From: Robiginitomaculum sp.
GTDB taxonomy: Bacteria > Pseudomonadota > Alphaproteobacteria > Caulobacterales > Maricaulaceae
Assembly: GCA_021776635.1 (NCBI GenBank)
Contig: JAJFFN010000004.1
Span: forward strand, 1 to 64,000
Length of the DNA: 64,000 nucleotides
Direction: 5' to 3'
Shown: piece after piece, positions 25,835-34,423 of the stretch
Position numbering within the stretch: position 1 is the first letter of the stretch
How the letters are laid out: each line of letters opens with the position of its first letter
Notes under the pieces: generated by a model
The model's input: only the letters and a program-made list of their open reading frames with translations
Databases searched by the model: none
What the model was told of the DNA's origin: nothing
Made by a program: the position numbers and the translations under genes

Positions 25835-26860
25835 ATGTCTCTACCAATTCTCGATATTTCGTGTTTACGTAAAAACCTTGACAATCGCACGGCACCTGAC
25901 AAACGCACTGCACTGGACATAGCCGTGCAACTGCGGGATATCTGTCACTCTGCAGGGTTTTGCTATATAGTGGGGCACGGTATGTCAGCACGGCATATGA
26001 AGATTGCCGCCGCGATGCAGGCATTTTTTGGCCTGACTTTGGCTGAGCGTAAAAAACTGAACATCGTCAACTCGCCACATTTTCGCGGCTATACCGTTTC
26101 GGGCAATGAACTTACGGGCGGGGCACAAGACTGGCGCGACCAGCTAGATTTTTGCGACGAAATACCTGCACCCGTTCTAAGGGATGATGATCCAGCTTGG
26201 CTTAATTTACGCGGGCCGAATCAATGGCCCGATACACTACCAACTCTACGCCCCGCTGTCGAAGCATGGATGGACGGTATGTACAATATTGGTGATCTAT
26301 TGACACGGGCTTTAGCAAAAAGCTTAGGATTAGGCGCAGATTATTTTTATCCTTATTTCGCGCCTAAAGGTGATGCTAGGCTCAAGCTCATTCGCTACCG
26401 TGTCCCCGAAACTGATGGGTCCAGCCAAGGCGTAGGTTGGCATCATGATACGGGATTTCTCACTTTTATTATGCAAGACGAAATAGGCGGGCTTCAGGTA
26501 GATATAGACGGAAAAATCATTGATGCGAAGCCCCTGACGATAGACGGCGAAGACGCCCTGGTGATGAATATGGGCGAGATGTTACAGGTCGCAACAGGTG
26601 GGTATCTACGCGCAACACCGCACAGAGTACTTAGTCCACCATTAGGCAAAGAACGTCACTCCATAGCTTATTTTTTCAATCCAAGAATTGAAGCCAATTT
26701 AGAGCCTATTCCCCTTCCTAAAGAGTTAGCAGGCGCGGCGCACGGCCCCCAAAATACAGACCCCGATGACCCTGTATTTAACGTGGTCGGAGAGAATATA
26801 CTAAAAACAAGACTAAGAGCACATCCAGACGTGGCAGCTAAGTTCTATGGCATCATTTAA
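25835..26860 (+). CDS. Isopenicillin N synthase-family 2-oxoglutarate/Fe(II) oxygenase
   Basis: A 341-residue oxygenase of the IPNS-like 2OG-Fe(II) family. The N-terminal DIOX_N domain starts PILDISCL and contains GFCYIVGHG; the core has the HxD motif in GWHHDTGFLTF, and the distal His and 2OG-binding Arg-Ser area in TPHRVLSPP and ERHSIAYFFNP. Substrate unknown. Last gene of the operon; its stop codon overlaps the convergent ychF stop. Confidence 0.87.
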   Translation: MSLPILDISCLRKNLDNRTAPDKRTALDIAVQLRDICHSAGFCYIVGHGMSARHMKIAAAMQAFFGLTLAERKKLNIVNSPHFRGYTVSGNELTGGAQDWRDQLDFCDEIPAPVLRDDDPAWLNLRGPNQWPDTLPTLRPAVEAWMDGMYNIGDLLTRALAKSLGLGADYFYPYFAPKGDARLKLIRYRVPETDGSSQGVGWHHDTGFLTFIMQDEIGGLQVDIDGKIIDAKPLTIDGEDALVMNMGEMLQVATGGYLRATPHRVLSPPLGKERHSIAYFFNPRIEANLEPIPLPKELAGAAHGPQNTDPDDPVFNVVGENILKTRLRAHPDVAAKFYGII

Positions 26861-27954
26861 ACATTAAATTTAAAGTGCATTATGTCGCCGTCTTGGACAA
26901 TGTAGGTTTTACCTTCTTGGCGGGTTTTTCCGGCCTCGCGGGCACCTTGTTCGCCGCCGTGTTCTACGAAATCTGCGTAAGATGTGGTTTCAGCGCGGAT
27001 GAAGCCGCGTTCAAAATCTGTATGGATGACGCCTGCACATCTTGGTGCGCTCCAGCCTTCATGAAAAGTCCAAGCGCGGGATTCTTTGGGGCCAACGGTG
27101 AAATATGTTTCCAAACCCAGTAATTTATATCCGGTTTGAATAAGACGGTTGAGACCCGGCTCTTCCAAGTCAAGTGCCTCTAAATAATCCACGCGTTCTT
27201 CGTCGTCCAACAATGCTATTTCGCTTTCGATTTGAGCAGAAATAACCACAGCCTGAGCCCCTTCGGTCTTAGCGTGGTCGAATACTTTTTTTGAATATGC
27301 ATTCCCTGCGCTTGCACTCTCTTCGTCCACATTGGCCACATAAAGAATTGGTTTAGCCGTAAGAAGTTGCAACATACGCCATGCTTTACGGTCGTCTTTG
27401 TCTATTTTTGCCGTTCGCGCAGGACGCCCCTCACCGAGTTCCGCCAAAGCAATATCAATGAGTTTTAAAATTAAGGACGCTTCTTTATCACCGCTTTTTA
27501 GTTTCTTCTCCAATGCCGGCCTGCGCTTTTCAAGGCTCTCCATATCAGCCAACATAAGTTCAGTCTGAACAGTGTCCAAATCCGCGAGCGGGTCGATTTT
27601 ACCGTCCACATGGGTGACATCGTCATCGTCAAAACAACGCAATACATAGGCAATGGCATCGGTTTCTCGTATATTGGACAAAAATTGATTGCCCAGCCCC
27701 TCGCCTTGAGACGCACCGCGCACCAAACCGGCAATATCAACGAAATTCATACGCGCTGGTATTTTTTCTTTTGAACCACCTATTTTAGCAATGACAGGCA
27801 AGCGGGATTCAGGAACGGGCACTTCACCGACATTAGGTTCAATGGTGCAAAACGGGTAATTCTCTGCAGCCGCAGACGCGGTTTGTGTCAGGGCATTGAA
27901 CAGAGTTGATTTCCCAACATTTGGCAGGCCAACAATGGCGCATTTAAATCCCAT
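26857..27954 (-). CDS. ychF: Redox-regulated GTPase-family ATPase YchF
   Basis: A 365-residue OLA1/YchF P-loop ATPase that associates with ribosomes. The P-loop GLPNVGKSTLF, the DIAGLVRGASQGEGLGNQFL switch region, and a C-terminal TGS domain (FTVGPKESRAWTF, GFIRAETTSYADF) are all present. It is transcribed after rplY and pth on the same strand, a common arrangement in Alphaproteobacteria. Confidence 0.96.
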   Translation of the reverse strand: MGFKCAIVGLPNVGKSTLFNALTQTASAAAENYPFCTIEPNVGEVPVPESRLPVIAKIGGSKEKIPARMNFVDIAGLVRGASQGEGLGNQFLSNIRETDAIAYVLRCFDDDDVTHVDGKIDPLADLDTVQTELMLADMESLEKRRPALEKKLKSGDKEASLILKLIDIALAELGEGRPARTAKIDKDDRKAWRMLQLLTAKPILYVANVDEESASAGNAYSKKVFDHAKTEGAQAVVISAQIESEIALLDDEERVDYLEALDLEEPGLNRLIQTGYKLLGLETYFTVGPKESRAWTFHEGWSAPRCAGVIHTDFERGFIRAETTSYADFVEHGGEQGAREAGKTRQEGKTYIVQDGDIMHFKFNV

Positions 27955-27968
27955 GGTGAGTTCCTAAC

Positions 27969-28574
27969 TTAATTTTTTCTTGGTTTTGATGTTGGCGCGG
28001 GTGCCAAGTGATTGACTTTAGATGCAAATTTTTCGACCTCACCTGCCGCTAATAAATCAACACCTCGCGCACACGCATCCACCAATTCATCAACCCATTC
28101 GCGGTCCGATTTGGCAAAATCAGAAAGTACATGGCTGTGCACAAGCTCTTTACGCCCCGGATGGCCAATTCCCATACGAGCGCGGTAAAATTCGCCGCCT
28201 ATTTGGCCCTTGATAGACCGCAGACCGTTATGTCCTGCGATGCCCCCGCCTAATTTCATACGAAATTTGCCCACGTCCAAGTCGAGCTCATCGTGAAAAA
28301 CAAATATCTTGTCTTTGGGTATTTTATAAAATTGTGCAGCCGCAGAAACGGAACGACCACTTTCATTCATATATGTCATGGGCTTTAGAATGAGCGCTTT
28401 CACACGCCCGCCCTCGGTCTCGATGAAACCTTCACGGATATTACCACTAAATTTTGATTTAGACGCAGAGAACCCGAGCGTATCCGCAATTTTATCAACC
28501 GCCATAAATCCAATATTATGGCGGTTGTTTGCGTATTTTGCACCGGGGTTGCCCAGGCCTACAATGAGAAGCAT
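27969..28574 (-). CDS. pth: Peptidyl-tRNA hydrolase
   Basis: A 201-residue enzyme releasing peptides from peptidyl-tRNA. The N-terminus LLIVGLGNPGAKYANNRHN carries the catalytic His/Asn region, with MTYMNESGRSV and FHDELDLDVGKFRMKLGGG as further family blocks. The ATG at 28574 is chosen because GGGGAGG lies six bases upstream and the protein then begins as usual; a TTG at 28694 would add a 40-residue Lys-rich tail overlapping rplY. It lies between rplY and ychF. Confidence 0.95.
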   Translation of the reverse strand: MLLIVGLGNPGAKYANNRHNIGFMAVDKIADTLGFSASKSKFSGNIREGFIETEGGRVKALILKPMTYMNESGRSVSAAAQFYKIPKDKIFVFHDELDLDVGKFRMKLGGGIAGHNGLRSIKGQIGGEFYRARMGIGHPGRKELVHSHVLSDFAKSDREWVDELVDACARGVDLLAAGEVEKFASKVNHLAPAPTSKPRKN

Positions 28575-28641
28575 AGGCGCCTCCCCAGCTTGTTTTTTCT
28601 TAAATAAAGACGAAAATAAAGACTTAAATGTCAAGGGTGGT

Positions 28642-29316
28642 TTAACCCTCTCCTTCTGCTTCGGTTTCTGTTTCGCCTTCTTCTTCACCCTCAACTGCTT
28701 CGCTCTCTACGCCTTCAACCACTTCGTCTTCATCAATTTCATCTACGATTTCAGCAAGTGGAGCCGCAATGGTGACAACACTTGGGTCACGGTCCGTTAT
28801 GGCGGGTTTAACGTCTTTCGGCCAAATAATATCTGATTCGTGTAAGGTGTCGCCGATTTCGAGCTTGGAAACATCAATCTTCAAACTATCAGGAATAGCG
28901 CCCGCCGGACAATTAACTTCAACAGCAAAACGTATCATGCTGACCGAACCGCCTTGGCCAACACCAGGGCATTCTTCTTCACCAATGGCTTCAACGGTAA
29001 CTTCAAGCGAAATTATAGTCGTGGCTGTTACGCGGTAAAAATCTATATGTTGTGGCATGGTCTTAACTGGGTGAAATTGTACATCTTTGGTAATCGCAGA
29101 CTGAGTTTCTCCTTTGTGTGAAATGGTCACCATGGAGGCGATTAACTTGCCTGTATTCAAGGCCTGCAGGACTTTATTTTCTTTCATTGAAATGGCTACA
29201 GCATCCTCGTCGCCGCCGTATAAAACGCCTGGAACCAATCCTGCGCGGCGTGTGGCTCGTGCCCCGCCTCGACCAGTGTTTTCCCGAATTTCTACTTCTA
29301 AAACTGCATTTGACAT
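28642..29316 (-). CDS. rplY: 50S ribosomal protein L25 (Ctc form)
   Basis: A 224-residue L25/general stress protein CTC. The N-terminal domain binds 5S rRNA (NTGRGGARATRRAGLVPGVLYGG) and the C-terminal TL5-like domain follows, ending in a very acidic Glu-rich tail (about the last 40 residues). The ATG at 29316 has AAGGA seven bases upstream; the ORF can be extended nine codons but this is unlikely. Upstream of pth in the same direction. Confidence 0.95.
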   Translation of the reverse strand: MSNAVLEVEIRENTGRGGARATRRAGLVPGVLYGGDEDAVAISMKENKVLQALNTGKLIASMVTISHKGETQSAITKDVQFHPVKTMPQHIDFYRVTATTIISLEVTVEAIGEEECPGVGQGGSVSMIRFAVEVNCPAGAIPDSLKIDVSKLEIGDTLHESDIIWPKDVKPAITDRDPSVVTIAAPLAEIVDEIDEDEVVEGVESEAVEGEEEGETETEAEGEG

Positions 29317-29496
29317 AACGTCATCCTTTGTTGTGCACCTCACGAAAATCGTCGTCCCTTAACCGTTCTTTTTACTTACCTGGCAGACAACCAACATCTC
29401 TTCGCGCTTTGCTTTGATTTAAGTGGGCGGTGTATAGGGGAAAGCCAAAATAAGTGCAAGCGTATATATGTGCTGTATTTAAGCTGGATTACCACA

Positions 29497-29525
29497 TTGA
29501 AGCACTGACTTTGATTTGCTACATT
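29497..29525 (+). promoter_or_regulatory. Putative promoter of the DUF4139 pair
   Basis: TTGAAG (29497-29502) and TACATT (29520-29525) are separated by 17 bases, followed by an untranslated leader of about 35 bases and a GGAGG ribosome binding site. Confidence 0.4.
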
Positions 29526-29567
29526 GCGACCATCAAGTGCAACAGATTTACTAATCGGAGGCTTCTC

Positions 29568-30953
29568 ATGCTCAATATGCGTAAAAATCTACTTTTCTTC
29601 ACAGCTTTCGCTAGTTGTGTAGGGCAAAATTCTTTTGCTCAAATTTCAGATCTGTCTATGACAATTTACGGAGATGGGCGTGCATTGGTTGAAGATGTGC
29701 GTAGTTTTGATTTTAAAGAAGGGCGCAGTGTTATCGTACTGCCAAATGTGTCTTCACAAATTAATGCACCCTCAGCCAGTTTCGTAGCCGACGGTATAGA
29801 AATCGTCGAGCAAAATTTTGACTTTGATTTACTCACACCAAACAAACTCATGCAAAAGGCAGTGGGCCAAACTGTTACGATTATACGAACCAATCCCGGA
29901 ACTGGAACCGAAACCCAAGAACAAGCCAAAGTCTTAGCCGTCAATAATGGAGTCGTTGTACAAATCGGCAACCGTATCGAAGTATTACGCGATGATAACC
30001 TGCCGACCAGGGTCATTTTTGATAAAATTCCTGAAAACTTACGCGCCAATCCGACACTCTCTGTCATGGTAAATTCAAACCTTGCAGGACCACGCCCTGC
30101 GACACTCACCTATTTATCCGGTGGCCTAAATTGGCGTGCGGACTATGTTCTAAACTTCAACGAAGACGCCAAGAAGATGGATTTACAAGGGTGGGCGACA
30201 TTGACCAACAACACGAATACCACATTTAAAGATGTGAAAACATCACTGATTGCAGGGAATATTGGCAATAAATCTCGCAATAATTACGGTAATTATAACC
30301 AGGTACGTAGAGGTGGTAATCAAACCAGCCCGCAAGAGCGTATTGGCGATAGCTATCTCTATTCACTTCCAGGAACGACCACATTGGCAAGCTTGCAGAC
30401 CAAACAAATCAGTTTTATTGACGCAGCCAATGTAGCGGCGCGCAAAGCCTATGAATATCAGGCAAATGGTTTTCAGACCCTGCCCGAACCTGCGAATGTA
30501 GAAGTTCGCGTTGTTTTTGAAAATTCGCGCGAAGCCGGTATGGGGGAAGCGCTGCCCAAAGGCATTATCCGTGTCTATAGCAAAGACCAAAAAGGTCGTT
30601 CCCAATTTGTTGGCGAAAGCAATATCAGCCATGTCGCCGCTGGTTCTGAAGTTTCACTCAAGACTGGAGATGCATTTGATGTCACCGTAAAGCCTACTCT
30701 TTTAGCGCAAAACAAAGTGTCAAAAAAACGCACAGATACTTCCATGCGCTACACCATAAAAAATGCAAAGAAGACGGCGAGTAAAGTCACAATTCGGCAA
30801 AACCTTTGGGGTTGGCGAACCGAATATGAAGTGCGTCAGGAAAGCCATATTTCGCGCAGACCAGATGCCTATAGCCGCGTATGGACGGTGGATGTGCCAG
30901 CCGAGGGTGAAGCTACACTAAACTTTATCATAAGAGAAACCCGCCCTTACTAA
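29568..30953 (+). CDS. DUF4139 domain-containing exported protein
   Basis: A 461-residue secreted protein with a signal peptide ending near SFAQ. The DUF4139 region is recognised from the N-terminal MTIYGDGRALVEDVRSFDF, LTYLSGGLNWRADYVLNF and the C-terminal beta-sandwich. The family has no proven biochemistry; it is common in Proteobacteria as envelope proteins. ATG at 29568 has CGGAGG seven bases upstream. It overlaps the next gene by one base (TAATG), and the two share domain layout, so they are a duplicated pair. Confidence 0.82.
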   Translation: MLNMRKNLLFFTAFASCVGQNSFAQISDLSMTIYGDGRALVEDVRSFDFKEGRSVIVLPNVSSQINAPSASFVADGIEIVEQNFDFDLLTPNKLMQKAVGQTVTIIRTNPGTGTETQEQAKVLAVNNGVVVQIGNRIEVLRDDNLPTRVIFDKIPENLRANPTLSVMVNSNLAGPRPATLTYLSGGLNWRADYVLNFNEDAKKMDLQGWATLTNNTNTTFKDVKTSLIAGNIGNKSRNNYGNYNQVRRGGNQTSPQERIGDSYLYSLPGTTTLASLQTKQISFIDAANVAARKAYEYQANGFQTLPEPANVEVRVVFENSREAGMGEALPKGIIRVYSKDQKGRSQFVGESNISHVAAGSEVSLKTGDAFDVTVKPTLLAQNKVSKKRTDTSMRYTIKNAKKTASKVTIRQNLWGWRTEYEVRQESHISRRPDAYSRVWTVDVPAEGEATLNFIIRETRPY

Positions 30954-32581
30954 TGACCCGTTTCTTGTACTTAATTGTATTTTTTTTGTTGAGTGTAAAC
31001 GTTTCAGCAAGCGAGTATACGCGCGTAATATCCAAGACAGCGCACAACACAGCATTGACGATTTACCCAGATAATTTAGCTCTGATCACAGAAACTCGTA
31101 CGATTGATTTACCGGCAGGCAAGTCTACTCTTGTTTTCGAGGGTGTCAGCGACAGAATGATCCCTGCCTCAATATTGCTGCGACAATATTCGGGTCTTAC
31201 TCTGGAGCGAAATTTTAACTATGCGCTTTTGTCCAAAGCCAATTTATTTGAAAAATCCATAGGAAAATATGTCACGCTCACCCGTACCAACAAACAAAGC
31301 GGAACAGTTCGGCGCAGCCGTGCGAAAATAATATCAAGCGGTATGGGAACCGTATTTGAAATTGACGGAAAATTATCGGCCTATCAATGTTCTGGCCTGT
31401 CCGAAGGGACAAGGTTTGATAGTTTACCCGACGGATTAACTGGCGTCGCCGAGCTTTCTGTAGACGTAGCGACGGAACAGGCTGGCCCACAAACACTGGT
31501 GATTTCCTATTTGGCCGATAATTTTTCGTGGGACGCAGATTACCGGCTTGATCTGGCAGTAGATAATAAATCGGGAAATCTAGCCGCTTGGATTACCATG
31601 AACAACAATACGTCGCGGTCTTTCACAAATACACCGACCGCCATTATTGCGGGCAAGCTAAACCGCTCCGCACAAACCAAAGTGCCAAGCATGCACACAA
31701 ATTCCTTGCGGGCAAGTTGCTGGCCGCAGCAGTCAACACAAACCCCTATACCTCTTCCTAAAAACCTTTACTCAGAACAAAAATGTTGGGACGGAAGTTT
31801 TGCCTATAATGCGAATAGTTGTCCACCGCAGTCATATTTCGATGCCAGTTATGCCATGAACGATGAAGTTGTGGTTACAGGGACCCGCCGGAAATCTGTG
31901 GGCATTGCCCCTCCTGCTCCTGAACTACGGGAAGTGAAACAAGAAGAACTTGGCGATTATAAGCTTTACCGAATATCCGAACCCATAAATGTTGCCGCAT
32001 ATCAGACCAAGCAAATCAGGTTTTTTAATGTGCCTGATGTGAAAGTGAAAAAACTCTATTCGGCAGAAGTTTACCTCGACCGTCTTAGTTATAATTACGA
32101 CGATGAAGAACGGGAAAAACTTAGCAGTACACAGACCGAATTCAGAATTGACAACGATAAAGACGGACCTCTTGCCAAGCCCTTACCCAAAGGTTCAATT
32201 TTGATTTTCCAAAACAATGTTGACGGTAAAAAACTGATCGCTGGTCAAGCGCCGGTACGCGATACCCCCATAGGTATAGAGATGAAAGCCAAGCCAAATA
32301 CGAGTGATTTGGTACAAATTCAAACACGTGTCTCTCGCATTAGAACGAGACAAGATAATAAGAAATCATATAAAATTGTGCTTCACCCCGTTCATGTACT
32401 CAGCAATGCAACTGAGCAGCCTGCGTTAATCGAAATAAAACTACCTGTATCTCTTAAATCTCTTAAAATTGACAATGCAAGTGAGGAAATGGATACAAAG
32501 GTTCTACCATATGGTTGGACAATTTTGGTACCCGCGAACAGTACAAAGACCCTAAAATATCGGGCAAGTTATATTCAATAG
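30953..32581 (+). CDS. Second DUF4139 protein with an inserted TonB-box-like segment
   Basis: A 542-residue exported paralogue of the preceding gene (signal peptide about 1-19). It keeps LTIYPDNLALITETR near the N-terminus, ISYLADNFSWDADYRLDL, and a C-terminal sandwich. Relative to its neighbour it has an insert of roughly 90 residues (about 240-330) containing several Cys residues and DEVVVTGTRR at 304-313, which looks like the TonB box or plug motif of TonB-dependent receptors. No beta-barrel is present. Role unknown; possibly a periplasmic partner of an envelope transport system. Confidence 0.75.
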   Translation: MTRFLYLIVFFLLSVNVSASEYTRVISKTAHNTALTIYPDNLALITETRTIDLPAGKSTLVFEGVSDRMIPASILLRQYSGLTLERNFNYALLSKANLFEKSIGKYVTLTRTNKQSGTVRRSRAKIISSGMGTVFEIDGKLSAYQCSGLSEGTRFDSLPDGLTGVAELSVDVATEQAGPQTLVISYLADNFSWDADYRLDLAVDNKSGNLAAWITMNNNTSRSFTNTPTAIIAGKLNRSAQTKVPSMHTNSLRASCWPQQSTQTPIPLPKNLYSEQKCWDGSFAYNANSCPPQSYFDASYAMNDEVVVTGTRRKSVGIAPPAPELREVKQEELGDYKLYRISEPINVAAYQTKQIRFFNVPDVKVKKLYSAEVYLDRLSYNYDDEEREKLSSTQTEFRIDNDKDGPLAKPLPKGSILIFQNNVDGKKLIAGQAPVRDTPIGIEMKAKPNTSDLVQIQTRVSRIRTRQDNKKSYKIVLHPVHVLSNATEQPALIEIKLPVSLKSLKIDNASEEMDTKVLPYGWTILVPANSTKTLKYRASYIQ

Positions 32582-32583
32582 TT

Positions 32584-32613
32584 CTCCTACCTCCATTCTT
32601 ATGGGGGAAGGAG
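32584..32613. terminator. Hairpin between convergent genes
   Basis: A 12-base-pair stem with one A-A mismatch (CTCCT paired with AGGAG, then CCTCCAT with ATGGGGG) closes a TCTT loop between the DUF4139 and prs stop codons. There is no clear T-run on either side, so it may be a bidirectional or factor-assisted terminator. Confidence 0.45.
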
Positions 32614-32621
32614 ATTCGTAA

Positions 32622-33563
32622 TTAATCAAATAATTTCGAAACACTCTCTGCATTGGCTATACGTCTGATAGCTTCGCCGATGAGCCTAGCCACAGATACC
32701 TCGCGGATTTTCGTACAATCTTTGACTTTTTGTGGCTGCGCGATCGTATCGGTTATTACCACTTCTTTCATAGTCGATTTATTGATATTTTTTACCGCAG
32801 GATCGGACAGCACACCGTGCGTGATATAAGCGCTGACCTGTTTGGCACCTTGTGTCATAAGTGCATCGGCGGCTTTGCAAAGTGTTCCACCGCTGTCAAT
32901 AATGTCGTCGAGAATAATACAATTTCGTCCAGCAACATCACCAATAACGTTCATGACTTCGCTCTCGCCTGCTTTCGGACGGCGCTTATCAATAATCGCT
33001 ATATCGGCTTCGAATTTCTTTGCGAGTGCGCGGGCACGAACCACGCCGCCCGTATCTGGTGAGACGAATAATAAATCTGCCTGTTCTTTGCGGGAGAACT
33101 CTGCGCGAATGTCTTGTTCAAATACCGGTTGCCCAAACAAATTATCTGTCGGCATATCAAAGAAGCCTTGAATTTGTCCGGCGTGTAGATCAAGGGTTAA
33201 AACCCTATCTGCCCCGGCGCGGGATATAAGATTAGCAACCAATTTGGCCGAAATTGGGGTACGTCCGCCGACTTTACGGTCTTGTCTGGCATAGCCAAAA
33301 TAGGGAATAACCGCCGTTATACGCGCCGCCGATGCCCGTAACAATGCATCCATTAGGATGAGCAATTCCATGAGATGATCATTGGCAGGCGCGGATGTGC
33401 TCTGGATTAAGAAAATATCCTCGCCGCGTACATTTTCATTGATGCGAACAAAAATTTCCTGGTCGCGAAATCGTTCAATATTGACATCCGTCAACGGCAT
33501 ATCGAGAACATCGGCAATAGCGGTTGCTAAACCTTCGCTGGCGGTACCACTTAACAGTTTCAT
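32622..33563 (-). CDS. prs: Ribose-phosphate pyrophosphokinase
   Basis: A 313-residue PRPP synthetase supplying 5-phosphoribosyl diphosphate for nucleotide, histidine and tryptophan synthesis. The PRPP-binding signature [18 protein letters not shown], the flexible YARQDRK loop and the [14 protein letters not shown] ribose-5-phosphate loop are present. Length matches the family. Confidence 0.97.
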   Translation of the reverse strand: MKLLSGTASEGLATAIADVLDMPLTDVNIERFRDQEIFVRINENVRGEDIFLIQSTSAPANDHLMELLILMDALLRASAARITAVIPYFGYARQDRKVGGRTPISAKLVANLISRAGADRVLTLDLHAGQIQGFFDMPTDNLFGQPVFEQDIRAEFSRKEQADLLFVSPDTGGVVRARALAKKFEADIAIIDKRRPKAGESEVMNVIGDVAGRNCIILDDIIDSGGTLCKAADALMTQGAKQVSAYITHGVLSDPAVKNINKSTMKEVVITDTIAQPQKVKDCTKIREVSVARLIGEAIRRIANAESVSKLFD

Positions 33564-33635
33564 GGGAACCCTCTTTGTTGTGCGACTCGGTTGGCCTAGG
33601 CCGCTTACCGCCCTTTAACAAACAAGTCCGAAGAA

Positions 33636-34421
33636 TCAAAGCCCTTGATTGATCATTATTACAGAAATATTACGGCCATAGTCCTCAATATTGTTATGGC
33701 AATTATAACGATAGCTATAATAATTTTCATTCTCGTCATAAGTACATTCAGGCAATGCTACCGCACGCCCTACACCTGAGGCCAATAATTTGCGCACCAA
33801 ATAAGCCTTTATATTGAAATAGGAGCGATCGCTTTCTCCTTGTTTGAACATTTGTGCATTTCCCAAATTTTCAGTAATAAACTCACTGACAAATTCAGGC
33901 CCCACCTCAAAACTTTGTGGGCCAAGACACGGACCGATAGCAGATACGATATTGCGCCGCTTCGCGCCTAAATCTACCATAGCCCTAACGGTTTCATCCG
34001 TTACACCAGCCAAAGCCCCACGCCAACCAGCATGTGCCGCACCAATGACACCAGCTTTCTCATCCGCAAATAATATTGGCGCACAGTCGGCTGACAAAGC
34101 AGAAATCGCAAGCCCAGGCGTTTTCGTAACAATACCGTCTGCTTTTGGTTGCGCACCTTTAGCCCAAGGTGTTTTAGCAATGACAACATTTGCACTGTGA
34201 ATTTGGTGGTTAGACAGCAAACAAGCGCCCGTCGTCCCTATAGCTTTCGCTACGCGCATACGGTTTTTTGCAACATGGTTTGGATTATCATCTGAGCCAT
34301 GTCCTGCGTTCAGGCTAGCATATTTGCCTTTCGAAACACCTCCGTTACGACCGAAAAACCCATGGCTTATACCATGTAAACTCTCAAAACCGGGGGCTAA
34401 TTTTATGGGCAATTCTGGCAT
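33636..34421 (-). CDS. pgeF: Peptidoglycan editing factor PgeF (polyphenol oxidase family)
   Basis: A 261-residue cytosolic protein of the YfiH/PgeF family, which removes misincorporated residues (L-Ser instead of L-Ala) from peptidoglycan precursors; earlier described as multicopper-like laccase. The metal-site blocks SADCAPILFAD, IGAAHAGWRGALAG and the late YRYNCHNN are present. It follows midA and lgt on the same strand, the standard alphaproteobacterial arrangement. Confidence 0.93.
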   Translation of the reverse strand: MPELPIKLAPGFESLHGISHGFFGRNGGVSKGKYASLNAGHGSDDNPNHVAKNRMRVAKAIGTTGACLLSNHQIHSANVVIAKTPWAKGAQPKADGIVTKTPGLAISALSADCAPILFADEKAGVIGAAHAGWRGALAGVTDETVRAMVDLGAKRRNIVSAIGPCLGPQSFEVGPEFVSEFITENLGNAQMFKQGESDRSYFNIKAYLVRKLLASGVGRAVALPECTYDENENYYSYRYNCHNNIEDYGRNISVIMINQGL

Positions 34422-34423
34422 AG

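Noticed and set aside
28575..28694. 40-residue Lys-rich N-terminal extension of peptidyl-tRNA hydrolase
   Set aside because: Starts with TTG, overlaps rplY, and a strong ribosome binding site supports the internal ATG at 28574.
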